From positions 1 to 49,969 of the forward strand of contig CAJGCP010000014.1 in NCBI GenBank assembly GCA_904501885.1: a stretch of 49,969 bases of DNA, given 5' to 3'. The DNA is from an uncultured Acetatifactor sp. (GTDB taxonomy: Bacteria; Bacillota; Clostridia; Lachnospirales; Lachnospiraceae). A program made the position numbers and the translations under genes. The notes under the pieces are model-generated. The model was not told the DNA's origin. It saw only the letters and a program-made list of their open reading frames with translations, and made no database searches. This document shows, piece by piece, positions 1 to 7,696 of this stretch; position 1 is the first letter of the stretch; every line of letters begins with the position of its first letter.

Positions 1-359
1 CTATGAGAGAATTATTCTTACAGATCGTTTACGGACGTACTCAGTCTGCATTCTCAGAAGACGGACTTCCAGTAGGTGCAGGTCTTGAAGACCTTGGTAA
101 AGGTTTAAGAAGCCAGGTTGGTACTATGTACGGTACTTTGGCGAAGGGACCTCGTTACTTGGAAATGGCTGAAGGTTATGTTACCGGTATCGCTTTGGAT
201 GCTGAAGATCAGATTATCGGTTATCAGTTCGTAAGCCTTGGCAAAATGACTGACTTTATCAAGAAGGGCGATGATCCTAACACTGCATGGGAAAAGGCAA
301 AAGGTCAGTATGGCCGTGTTGCTGATGCAGTAAAGATTATTGACCCCAGACACGAATAA
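1..359 (+). CDS. Iron-sulfur cluster assembly scaffold protein (NifU-like), C-terminal part
   Basis: The reading frame is open from the left edge, so this is the last 119 or so codons of a longer gene; the ATG at position 3 is probably an internal methionine. The sequence (MRELFLQIVYGRTQSAFSED, later FVSLGKMTDFIKKGDD) matches my recollection of the C-terminal extension of NifU-N-type scaffold proteins found beside GGGtGRT genes in Lachnospiraceae. The NifU domain that would hold the cluster-binding cysteines lies outside the window. The next gene starts 18 bases downstream after an aggagg-type ribosome site, so the two are probably co-transcribed. Family assignment rests on recall and gene context; the C-terminal part alone shows no catalytic motif. 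Confidence 0.75.
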   Translation, partial: MRELFLQIVYGRTQSAFSEDGLPVGAGLEDLGKGLRSQVGTMYGTLAKGPRYLEMAEGYVTGIALDAEDQIIGYQFVSLGKMTDFIKKGDDPNTAWEKAKGQYGRVADAVKIIDPRHE

Positions 360-377
360 GATAGGAGGAAACGTAAG

Positions 378-1388
378 ATGGCATTATTTGAATCATATGA
401 AAGACGAATTGAGAAAATCAATTCCGTATTAAACAGCGTAGGCATTTCCTCCATCGAGGAAGCTGAGAAAATTACAAAGGATGCAGGTCTTGATGTATAT
501 AATCAGATCAAAGGCATTCAGCCCATTTGTTTTGAAAATGCATGTTGGGCATATATTGTAGGTGCAGCAATTGCAATCAAGAAGGATTGCAGAAGAGCGG
601 CAGATGCTGCAGCAGCAATTGGTGAGGGTCTTCAGGCTTTCTGTATTCCCGGCTCTGTAGCTGATACCCGTAAGGTTGGTCTTGGTCATGGTAATTTGGG
701 CAAGATGCTTTTGGAAGAAGAGACCGAGTGCTTCTGCTTCCTTGCAGGACATGAGTCCTTTGCAGCTGCAGAGGGTGCTATTGGTATTGCAGAGAAAGCG
801 AACAAAGTTCGTAAGAATCCCCTGCGCGTTATTTTGAATGGTTTGGGCAAGGATGCAGCACAGATTATCGCTCGTATCAACGGATTTACTTATGTTGAAA
901 CAGAATATGATCCTTATACCAACACTGTAAAAGAAGTATTCCGTAAACCTTATTCTGAAGGACTTCGTGCTAAGGTGAATTGCTATGGTTCCAATGATGT
1001 ATTGGAAGGCGTTGCAATCATGCACAAGGAAGGCGTAGACGTTTCCATCACCGGTAACTCTACCAATCCTACCAGATTCCAGCATCCCGTGGCAGGTACC
1101 TATAAGAAAGAGTGCTTGGAGCAGGGTAAGAAGTACTTCTCCGTTGCTTCCGGTGGTGGTACAGGACGTACCCTTCATCCCGACAACATGGCTGCAGGTC
1201 CTGCTTCCTACGGTATGACTGATACCATGGGACGTATGCACTCTGATGCACAGTTTGCAGGTTCTTCCTCCGTACCCGCTCATGTAGAAATGATGGGTCT
1301 CATCGGTGCAGGTAACAACCCCATGGTTGGTATGACTGTTGCAGTTGCAGTATCTATTCAGGAAGCTGCTGAAGCAGGTAAGTTCTAA
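378..1388 (+). CDS. GGGtGRT family protein
   Basis: The 336-residue product carries the family-naming motif GGGTGRT at about residues 259-265, followed by a conserved-looking HPDNMAAGP stretch. The family is named for this motif and I know of no established biochemical function. There is no signal peptide or membrane segment, so it is probably cytosolic. An aggagg ribosome site precedes the ATG, and the upstream gene is a NifU-like scaffold, which suggests a role tied to Fe-S clusters or to a metal-dependent reaction. Codon choice (many GGT, CGT, GTT) resembles that of highly expressed genes in this window. A strong terminator follows. The family call is firm; the role is unknown. Confidence 0.88.
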   Translation: MALFESYERRIEKINSVLNSVGISSIEEAEKITKDAGLDVYNQIKGIQPICFENACWAYIVGAAIAIKKDCRRAADAAAAIGEGLQAFCIPGSVADTRKVGLGHGNLGKMLLEEETECFCFLAGHESFAAAEGAIGIAEKANKVRKNPLRVILNGLGKDAAQIIARINGFTYVETEYDPYTNTVKEVFRKPYSEGLRAKVNCYGSNDVLEGVAIMHKEGVDVSITGNSTNPTRFQHPVAGTYKKECLEQGKKYFSVASGGGTGRTLHPDNMAAGPASYGMTDTMGRMHSDAQFAGSSSVPAHVEMMGLIGAGNNPMVGMTVAVAVSIQEAAEAGKF

Positions 1389-1416
1389 GTCTATATAGTA
1401 TATTTATACGATAATA

Positions 1417-1458
1417 AAATGCTACGATGTTTTCACGGACATCGTAGCATTTGTTTTT
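1417..1458. terminator. Bidirectional intrinsic terminator
   Basis: Perfect 14-bp stem: 1417-1430 pairs with 1439-1452 around an 8-base loop, followed by GTTTTT on the plus strand. On the minus strand the stem is followed by a T-rich stretch (TTTATTAT). It lies between the convergent GGGtGRT and AraC-type genes and can serve both. Confidence 0.9.
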
Positions 1459-1475
1459 ATCGAAATATATCATAC

Positions 1476-2315
1476 TTATAGTTGTTTTTTATATTGATAT
1501 GGGGTTAAGCCGTAAACCTTTTTAAATGCAGCTATAAAATGAGAACAGTCTGAAAACCCTGCAGAAAAACAACTTTCTGTGACAGTGTATCCCTCCTGTA
1601 ATAAGCGTTCTGCATAAGACATTCGTCGGGATGTTAAGAGTTGATGAGGCGACAACTGCAAATATTGACGGAAGAGACGATTCATTGTGGCAGTGCTTGT
1701 GTGACAGGCATGGGCGATTTCTTTCACGTCATGAATGGAAGTAAAATTATGATTCACGTATTCCAACATTTCTTGAAATTTATCCGGAAGATTCGGTTTT
1801 TCGTGATTTTCTTCATTATGTTCGCTATGAGAAAGTAGTTGTAATAAAGAAAAGAATGCTACAGACTTTTCAAATACTTGGCCCTTCTGTTCTGATAAGA
1901 AGGTCAATTCTTCTAACAAATCAAATAATTCTTCGTGTCGGGAAGCATTTAATCGATGGAATCCTTCTCGTAAATTCTCTCTCAAAAAATCTGCCATAGA
2001 ATTATTACCGTCTACTTGGAACCATACACAAAAGTGTTCGTGAATACCGAACTCATGATATAAGCAATGATGAAATGTGCCCGGTGAAGAAAAAATAATA
2101 TCCCCTTTCTGTAATTTTGTAATTGTCTGATTGATAAGAAAAGATACATTGCCTGATTTGTTTACATAAATTTCGTAAAAGGGATGAATATGTGTATCAT
2201 CAATATGGGGATCGTTTTCTTTGTATATTCTGGTATTATGAACTGCATGAAATGAAAAGTTACCGGGTTCGCAGGGGTTTTTGTTCGGGGTTGGAATGAT
2301 TGGATTTTGGTTCAT
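1476..2315 (-). CDS. AraC family transcriptional regulator with N-terminal cupin sensor
   Basis: The 279-residue protein has an N-terminal cupin-like sensor (a THIHPFYEIY segment, then GDIIFSSPGTFHH) and a C-terminal AraC-type double helix-turn-helix of about 100 residues, ending in the typical GFSDCSHFIAAFKKVYGLTP signature. An upstream in-frame extension to 2501 exists, but the ATG at 2315 has an AAGGAG site 9 bases before it and gives a normal family length, so I chose it. It is divergent from the sugar operon starting at 2463 and is the obvious candidate regulator of that operon, perhaps also of the GH36 gene at 9328. The ligand is probably a sugar. The regulatory target is inferred from position only. 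Confidence 0.9.
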   Translation of the reverse strand: MNQNPIIPTPNKNPCEPGNFSFHAVHNTRIYKENDPHIDDTHIHPFYEIYVNKSGNVSFLINQTITKLQKGDIIFSSPGTFHHCLYHEFGIHEHFCVWFQVDGNNSMADFLRENLREGFHRLNASRHEELFDLLEELTFLSEQKGQVFEKSVAFFSLLQLLSHSEHNEENHEKPNLPDKFQEMLEYVNHNFTSIHDVKEIAHACHTSTATMNRLFRQYLQLSPHQLLTSRRMSYAERLLQEGYTVTESCFSAGFSDCSHFIAAFKKVYGLTPYQYKKQL

Positions 2316-2370
2316 TTCATGTTTCTCCTTATTGCTTGCACCATATTGTATATATAATGATTCATTTTTC

Positions 2371-2405
2371 ATATTATTTATATCATAATTGAAATAATAT
2401 AGAAT
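2371..2405 (+). promoter_or_regulatory. Candidate promoter and inverted repeat ahead of the sugar operon
   Basis: TTTATA (2377-2382), a 17-base spacer and TAGAAT (2400-2405) lie about 58 bases before the ATG at 2463. A 9-bp perfect inverted repeat (ATATTATTT at 2371-2379, AAATAATAT at 2392-2400) overlaps these elements. The region is very AT-rich, so both could be chance; the divergent arrangement makes a shared regulatory region plausible. Confidence 0.4.
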
Positions 2406-2462
2406 TACAAGCAGTATTCTAGTACTTGAATTAACGATAATCACAGAGAGGAGCAATTTGAA

Positions 2463-3512
2463 ATGCTTGCTTTGGTAAAAGAAAAAGCGGGAGTAGAACA
2501 TCTGGGATTAAAGGATTGTCCGATTCCTACCTGCAGTGACGATGAAGTGTTAATCAGAGTGTCTTACGGTGGCATCTGCGGAACAGACTTACATATTTAT
2601 CATGATCAATATCCTTATTATCCGCCGGTCATATTAGGACATGAATTTTCCGGAGAAGTCGTGAAAGTTGGCAGCAAAGTAAAAACCTTTGTTGCAGGGG
2701 ATAGAGTGGTTGGAGAACCCCACAACAAGGCCTGTGGAACATGCGATCAGTGTCGAAACGGACACATACAGAACTGTTCCGACAAACGCTCTATTGGATG
2801 GGGGATTGATGGTGCATTTACGGAATATTTAGTGATGCCGGAGCATTTATTACATAAAGTCCCGGAAGGTCTTTCCATGGAGGAAGCTGCCATGGCTGAG
2901 CCGACCGCAATTGTAGCGCATCAACTGTTGGAAAGAGCTACCGTTAGAGCGGGTGAAAATGTGGTGATTATGGGCGTAGGTCCTATCGCATTATTGGCTG
3001 CACAAATGGCAAAGATTTCCGGCGCAGGAAAAGTCATTCTTTGTGGCACCACAGCAGATGTGGAATATCGTTTAAAAATAGCAGATGAATTAGACTGTTA
3101 TGATATATTTATTGATGTTACAAAAGAGAATGCCGAAGAAATCATTCTCAAAGAAACCGGGATTGGAGCTGATTTGGTCGTTGAGGCATCCGGTGCAGGA
3201 AGTGCAATTCGTACCGCGATTCATGTACTTAAGAAAAGAGGCCGATTATGCGCCATTGGTATGACCGGTAAGGAAACTGTAGAAGTGCCATGGAATGCAG
3301 CGATGATGAAGGTAATTGACGTACAGTTTAACATGAGTTCCAGTTATGAAGGTTGGAACATGGCACTTTCTTTGATGGCAAGTGGCAAATTAAATGTTCG
3401 TCCTTTATTCCAAGTCAGAGATTTGACGGATTGGAAAACATGCTTTGAAGAGTTGGAAGCAGGAAAAGCCCTTAAAATTTTATTGAAGCCGAAATACACC
3501 GGCGAGGAGTAA
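2463..3512 (+). CDS. Zinc-dependent medium-chain alcohol/polyol dehydrogenase
   Basis: 349 residues, normal for the sorbitol/threonine dehydrogenase branch of the MDR family. Catalytic-zinc residues are visible as Cys39, His60-Glu61 (GHE) and Glu146. A structural-zinc lobe has four cysteines at 91, 94, 97 and 105. The Rossmann motif is GVGPIALLAAQ. It probably oxidises a secondary hydroxyl of a sugar, polyol or sugar acid with NAD(P). It is the first gene of the operon, with a GAGGAG ribosome site, and the following SDR starts 4 bases after its stop. Substrate cannot be read from the sequence; threonine or sorbitol dehydrogenase labels from homology would be unsafe given the neighbours. Confidence 0.9.
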   Translation: MLALVKEKAGVEHLGLKDCPIPTCSDDEVLIRVSYGGICGTDLHIYHDQYPYYPPVILGHEFSGEVVKVGSKVKTFVAGDRVVGEPHNKACGTCDQCRNGHIQNCSDKRSIGWGIDGAFTEYLVMPEHLLHKVPEGLSMEEAAMAEPTAIVAHQLLERATVRAGENVVIMGVGPIALLAAQMAKISGAGKVILCGTTADVEYRLKIADELDCYDIFIDVTKENAEEIILKETGIGADLVVEASGAGSAIRTAIHVLKKRGRLCAIGMTGKETVEVPWNAAMMKVIDVQFNMSSSYEGWNMALSLMASGKLNVRPLFQVRDLTDWKTCFEELEAGKALKILLKPKYTGEE

Positions 3513-3516
3513 CAGA

Positions 3517-4290
3517 ATGGAAATTTCGTTAAAAGATAAAGTGGTTGTAATTACAGGTGCCTGTGGAGGTATCGGTTTGCCTATGGCAAAGATATTTGCT
3601 GAAAATGGTGCAAAAGTTGCGGTCTGCGATCTGAAAAATGCAGAAAAAGCAGCAGAAGAAATATGTCATTTAGGATTTGTTGCGAAAGGTTATGATTTTG
3701 ATATTACCGATGCAAAAGCTGTAGGTATCGCAATGGAAGCCATTTCCGCTGATTTGGGTTCTATTCAGGTCCTAATTAACAACGCAGGAATCAATGTTGG
3801 ACCAGACGAAAGAAAGCATGTGGATGAGTTTAATGATGAATGGTGGGATGCGATTATCAACGTGGATTTAACCGGTACCTATCATTGTACTAAAAAAGCC
3901 ATTCCTTATATGACAGAAGGTGGTTCAATTATTAACATTTCCTCTATTGTTGGTATGGTAGGGCTACGTAATCAGTGCGCCTTTGATGCGGCCAAAGCGG
4001 GTGTCATTCACTTTACAAAAGCCATTGCGTTAGAATTGGCCCCTCAAGGAATACGAGCAAATGTGGTTTGTCCCGGATCCATTGGCATTGATTTGACGAA
4101 TCAACTTTGGTCTCAAAACACTGCCATGCAAGGTCTCTTATCCCATATTCCCATGGGGCGTCAATGCAAACCGGAAGAAGTGGCAAATGTATGTGCTTTC
4201 TTAGCATCTGATTTGTCCTCCTATATGACAGGTACTGTAATTCCTGTAGATGGTGGATGGACCTGTGGTGGCTTTGCAAGAGATTTTTAA
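3517..4290 (+). CDS. SDR family protein with Phe in place of the catalytic Tyr
   Basis: 257 residues with classical SDR architecture: cofactor motif TGACGGIG at 13-20, NNAG at 88-91, Asn115 and the Ser142/Ser143 region are all present. The active-site YxxxK motif, however, reads F156-D-A-A-K160: codon TTT at 3982-3984 encodes Phe where the catalytic Tyr belongs. Lys160 is kept, and so is the C-terminal substrate loop and PVDGG ending typical of FabG-like enzymes. It sits second in the sugar operon. Loss of the Tyr hydroxyl normally cripples dehydrogenase activity, so it may catalyse another reaction, use another base, or be structural. Fold assignment is firm; activity is uncertain. Confidence 0.88.
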   Translation: MEISLKDKVVVITGACGGIGLPMAKIFAENGAKVAVCDLKNAEKAAEEICHLGFVAKGYDFDITDAKAVGIAMEAISADLGSIQVLINNAGINVGPDERKHVDEFNDEWWDAIINVDLTGTYHCTKKAIPYMTEGGSIINISSIVGMVGLRNQCAFDAAKAGVIHFTKAIALELAPQGIRANVVCPGSIGIDLTNQLWSQNTAMQGLLSHIPMGRQCKPEEVANVCAFLASDLSSYMTGTVIPVDGGWTCGGFARDF

Positions 4291-4310
4291 TGTAAAGGAG
4301 AGAATCAAAT

Positions 4311-5069
4311 ATGAGATTTAGTGAGAAATTAAAATCTTTTCGTGTAGAGGAAGGCAGCATTGGGATTGGTTTTTTGGGCCAGGCAGGATTTGTATTCAAA
4401 ACCGCTGACGATAAAATGTATGCGGTTGACCTATACCTGTCTAATTGCTGCGAACGTTATTTTGGCTTTAAAAGATTAATGCCACAGATTTTACAACCGG
4501 AAGAAATTGCCTTTGATGCAGTAATTTCTACCCACGCACATTACGATCATTTTGATCCTGATAGTATGACAGCGTTGCTGGAAGATGGACGCACTGAGTT
4601 TATTGGTGCTATGGACACGAAAGAAGAGTGCGATAAACTTGGAATACAATCAAATGTTACATTCTTACGAGTGGGGGACAGCATAGATAGAAATCTTCTA
4701 AGAATTACCGCAGTACCCTGTGATCACGGAAAGGATACCCCCTACGCCATTGGCTTGTTGATAGAAGTGGCAGGAAAGAGCGTCTATATTATGGGAGATA
4801 CTGCATTTCGCCCGGATTATTTGGAGAATCCCTTGTTTCAGCATATTGATTTGTTGATTTTGCCAATCAATGGAGCTTTTGGGAACCTAAACGAAGCTCA
4901 GGCTGCAGAAGTCATTTCCATTTTACAGCCTAAACTTTCCATTCCCTGTCACTTTTGGAACTTTGCTGAACATGGCGGCAATCCCGGAATTTTTCAAGAG
5001 AAAATGAAAGAAACATCCCCGCATTGCAACTATTTATTGATGTATCAGGGGGAAATTATCACGATATAG
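4311..5069 (+). CDS. MBL-fold metallo-hydrolase, UlaG-like (possible sugar lactonase)
   Basis: 252 residues with the metallo-beta-lactamase signature HxHxDH at His75, His77, Asp79, His80, plus a later His139 and Asp163 (YIMGDTAF) that fit the remaining metal ligands. The overall layout (GQAGF near residue 22, CHFWNF near the C-terminus) resembles the UlaG group, whose namesake opens L-ascorbate-6-phosphate lactone. In this operon, next to dehydrogenases, a lactonase hydrolysing a sugar-acid lactone is the natural hypothesis. An AAAGGAG site precedes the ATG. Cytosolic; no signal peptide. The superfamily is certain, the substrate is not. Confidence 0.85.
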   Translation: MRFSEKLKSFRVEEGSIGIGFLGQAGFVFKTADDKMYAVDLYLSNCCERYFGFKRLMPQILQPEEIAFDAVISTHAHYDHFDPDSMTALLEDGRTEFIGAMDTKEECDKLGIQSNVTFLRVGDSIDRNLLRITAVPCDHGKDTPYAIGLLIEVAGKSVYIMGDTAFRPDYLENPLFQHIDLLILPINGAFGNLNEAQAAEVISILQPKLSIPCHFWNFAEHGGNPGIFQEKMKETSPHCNYLLMYQGEIITI

Positions 5070-5085
5070 AAAGGAAGACAAAGCT

Positions 5086-6021
5086 ATGGCAAAAGTGATT
5101 GGCCCCGGTTCACTGATTGTTGATGTAACCGGATTTGCACCCCATCTACCGGTGGCAGGAGAGACAGTGAAAGGCACAACGGTTCGTTTTGGTCCCGGCG
5201 GAAAAGGAAGCAATCAAATGACAGCAGCCCACAGGGCAGGATGTACCGCAATGATTATCAGTCGAAGAGGCAAGGATGTGCTGGGTAAAGTGTTGGAAGA
5301 CCACTATACCTCTGAAGGCATGAGTGAACAATATGTCATTGTAGATGAGAATGATGAATCCGGAAGTGCCTTGATTGAAATCGATGAGAGAGATGCGCAA
5401 AACCGCATTATTGTAGTACTGGGTGCAAATGAGAGAGTGGACAGAGTCAGTGTTCTTACGGCAGAAAAAGATTTTGCAGACTGCGATGCCGTATTGACCC
5501 AGTTTGAAACCACCTACGAAGCGGTACTTACCGCCAAAGAACTTGCAGCCAAATATAATAAACCGTTTATTTTAAATCCGGCGCCCTATTTAGATGTTCC
5601 GGTGTCTTTGTTTTCCGGCATCGATTATGTGACGCCCAACGAAACAGAAGCAGAACAATTTACAGGTATTGCAGTAAATAGTATTGAGGATTGCAGACTT
5701 GCCGCCCAAAAATTTTTTGAAATGGGTGTAAAAAATGTGATTATTACGCTGGGGGCCAGAGGCGTATTCTACAGCAACGGAAAAGAAGAAATCACCATTC
5801 CTGCGTTAAAGGTAAACGCCGTTGAAACCACCGGCGCCGGGGATGCATTTAACGGAGGATTGGCAACTGCAATTGCGGAAGGGTTGCCCATGGATATTGC
5901 ATTGAAATTTGCCACATGTACGGCTGCGATTTCCGTCACCAGATACGGGTCCGGTCCTTCCATGCCATATCGACATGAAATTTTGGATTTATTGTATGAG
6001 AAGTTTGGAGTTTTGCTGTAA
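5086..6021 (+). CDS. PfkB family carbohydrate kinase (ribokinase/deoxyribokinase-like)
   Basis: 311 residues, typical ribokinase length. The N-terminal PfkB signature GPGGKGSNQ falls at about 36-44, an NPAP segment at 164-167, and the C-terminal TTGAGDAFNGG segment places the catalytic base at Asp253. Members phosphorylate a sugar hydroxyl with ATP, usually O5 of ribose or 2-deoxyribose in this branch. The next gene encodes a DeoC-type aldolase and the one after a mutarotase-like protein, which together favour deoxyribokinase over ribokinase. It follows the MBL gene by 16 bases with a GGAAG ribosome site. The exact sugar is inferred. Confidence 0.88.
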   Translation: MAKVIGPGSLIVDVTGFAPHLPVAGETVKGTTVRFGPGGKGSNQMTAAHRAGCTAMIISRRGKDVLGKVLEDHYTSEGMSEQYVIVDENDESGSALIEIDERDAQNRIIVVLGANERVDRVSVLTAEKDFADCDAVLTQFETTYEAVLTAKELAAKYNKPFILNPAPYLDVPVSLFSGIDYVTPNETEAEQFTGIAVNSIEDCRLAAQKFFEMGVKNVIITLGARGVFYSNGKEEITIPALKVNAVETTGAGDAFNGGLATAIAEGLPMDIALKFATCTAAISVTRYGSGPSMPYRHEILDLLYEKFGVLL

Positions 6022-6070
6022 TTTGATAACCAATGCAGAACTTATTAAGGAACGAAAGGAAAGATAAAAA

Positions 6071-6739
6071 ATGAAATTAGAAGATATTTTAAACAAGGTA
6101 GATCACACCTTATTGAAGCAAGAGTCCACCTGGGCGCAAATAAAAACGATTCTGGATGAAGCCATAGAATATCATGCGGCTTCTGCTTGTATTCCTCCCT
6201 CCTTTGTAAAGCAGGCAAAGGAGTACGTGGGAGAGAGATTAAACATTTGTACTGTTATCGGATTTCCCAATGGGTATAACACTACCGCAGTAAAATGTTT
6301 TGAAACAGAAGATGCCATCAAAAACGGGGCAGAAGAGATTGATATGGTAATCAATATCGGATGGGTGAAGGAGAAGAAATTTGATGCTATTTTAGAAGAA
6401 ATCAAAGCCATCAAAGCGTCCTGCAACGGAAAACTTCTGAAGGTCATTATTGAAACCTGTCTTCTAACCGAAGAAGAGAAGATAAAAATGTGTCAAATTG
6501 TGACTCGGTCAGGGGCTGAATATATTAAGACTTCTACCGGTTTTTCCACCGGTGGCGCAACCAAGGAAGATGTGTGTTTATTTGCGTCCAATATTGGACC
6601 TCATGTTTCTATCAAAGCCGCAGGCGGTATGAATAATTTGGAAGATGCAAAAGCATTTGTCGCATTAGGTACATCCCGTTTGGGGTCCAGCCGTGTGATC
6701 AAATCAATCAAAGGAAATGCACCCACATCAGGATATTAA
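6071..6739 (+). CDS. deoC: Deoxyribose-phosphate aldolase
   Basis: 222 residues, a normal DeoC size. The enzyme cleaves 2-deoxyribose 5-phosphate to glyceraldehyde 3-phosphate and acetaldehyde through a Schiff base. Visible active-site positions are Asp91 (DMVINIG), Lys153 in YIKTSTGF (Schiff-base lysine) and Lys182 in IKAAGG, matching the Asp/Lys/Lys set of the E. coli enzyme. Nothing appears missing. It lies after the kinase, separated by 49 bases with a GAAAGGAAAG ribosome site, so the phosphorylated product of the kinase is the likely substrate. Nucleoside catabolism genes are not nearby, so its role here is probably sugar catabolism. Confidence 0.93.
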   Translation: MKLEDILNKVDHTLLKQESTWAQIKTILDEAIEYHAASACIPPSFVKQAKEYVGERLNICTVIGFPNGYNTTAVKCFETEDAIKNGAEEIDMVINIGWVKEKKFDAILEEIKAIKASCNGKLLKVIIETCLLTEEEKIKMCQIVTRSGAEYIKTSTGFSTGGATKEDVCLFASNIGPHVSIKAAGGMNNLEDAKAFVALGTSRLGSSRVIKSIKGNAPTSGY

Positions 6740-6754
6740 ATAGGGGAGATATCT

Positions 6755-7663
6755 ATGCAACAATGTACATTTAAGAATCGCCCTGCAATTCTGATTAAAA
6801 GCAGAGATTTGACTGCCATCTTTTTGCCGGAAGATGGCGGGAAAATGGCCTCTTTGCAAGTTAATTCTACGGGCAGAGAACTGTTGATTGTAAAATCCAA
6901 TGAGGAATATAAGACACTTTCCTATGACGGTTCCTACTGCGATTCGGAATGCAGCGCCTTCGATGATATGTTTCCCACGGTGGATCCGTATACCCCTTGC
7001 GCAGGTGAGTATGCAGGTGTATCCTATCCGGATCATGGGGAAATCTGCAGATTACCGTTCCATGTCGATGAGTTGAGTGATGGCGGCGCAGAATTGTCCT
7101 GTAAATCCAAGGTTTTTAATATCATCTATCATAAACAAATTATGCCTGCAAATAATGGCGGAATTAATATTACCTATCGGATTTGCAATTATGGTCAGGA
7201 AGATTTCCCTTTTCTTTGGGCAGGACATATTATGCTACAAGGAGAAGATGGAGCACATGTATTCACTCCCTTTGATGAAAATACTCCTACGGAAATGATG
7301 TTTTGTTCTACAGAGAATGATTTGACTGTTTTGCCCAAAGATCAGCTATCGGGATTCCATAAAGAAGGTGTAACCTATAAATTTTATTATTTAGCACCAA
7401 TGCCTGAAGGCTGTTTTGGTTTAGAATATGCGGATAAAAGTAAGTTAATATTCACTGTGGATGAAGATAAAGTTCCATATTTGGGCTTATGGTTAAACAA
7501 TGGGGCATTCCAAAACATTTACAGTATTACACCGGAACCCTGTACTGTACCATTTGATGCTCCGGACAGAGCTGGTAAAAGAGGATATACTTCAGTTATT
7601 CCTGCGGGAGCTTCTTTTGAATTTTGTTTCAACATCAGTTGGTGTAATAATAAAAAAGATTAG
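6755..7663 (+). CDS. Aldose 1-epimerase-like protein (galactose-mutarotase fold)
   Basis: 302 residues. The beta-rich sequence with an internal PDHGE segment (about residues 90-94) and a C-terminal EPCTVPFDAP region fits the galactose-mutarotase-like superfamily. Members interconvert alpha and beta anomers of free sugars or act on sugar phosphates. Mutarotase-like genes accompany deoxyribokinase genes in enterobacterial deoxyribose loci, which fits the kinase and DeoC upstream. A GGGGAG site precedes the ATG, 15 bases after deoC. No signal peptide. The superfamily is likely; anomer or sugar preference cannot be told. Confidence 0.78.
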   Translation: MQQCTFKNRPAILIKSRDLTAIFLPEDGGKMASLQVNSTGRELLIVKSNEEYKTLSYDGSYCDSECSAFDDMFPTVDPYTPCAGEYAGVSYPDHGEICRLPFHVDELSDGGAELSCKSKVFNIIYHKQIMPANNGGINITYRICNYGQEDFPFLWAGHIMLQGEDGAHVFTPFDENTPTEMMFCSTENDLTVLPKDQLSGFHKEGVTYKFYYLAPMPEGCFGLEYADKSKLIFTVDEDKVPYLGLWLNNGAFQNIYSITPEPCTVPFDAPDRAGKRGYTSVIPAGASFEFCFNISWCNNKKD

Positions 7664-7696
7664 AGAAAGCGTAGCAGCAAGAAAGGATTATGATTT

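Noticed and set aside
429..1283. Long minus-strand open frame (284 codons) opposite the GGGtGRT gene
   Set aside because: It is fully antisense to a well-recognised gene, its product is Cys/Ser/Thr-rich without motifs, and no ribosome site supports it. It is a codon-bias shadow.
2408..2428. Imperfect inverted repeat in the 5' leader of the sugar operon
   Set aside because: Only 7 of 9 arm bases pair in an AT-rich region; too weak to call an operator or riboswitch.
1476..2501. Longer form of the AraC-type regulator starting at 2501
   Set aside because: The extra 62 residues are low-complexity, overlap the start of the divergent dehydrogenase gene, and are not part of the cupin domain; the ATG at 2315 has a good ribosome site.
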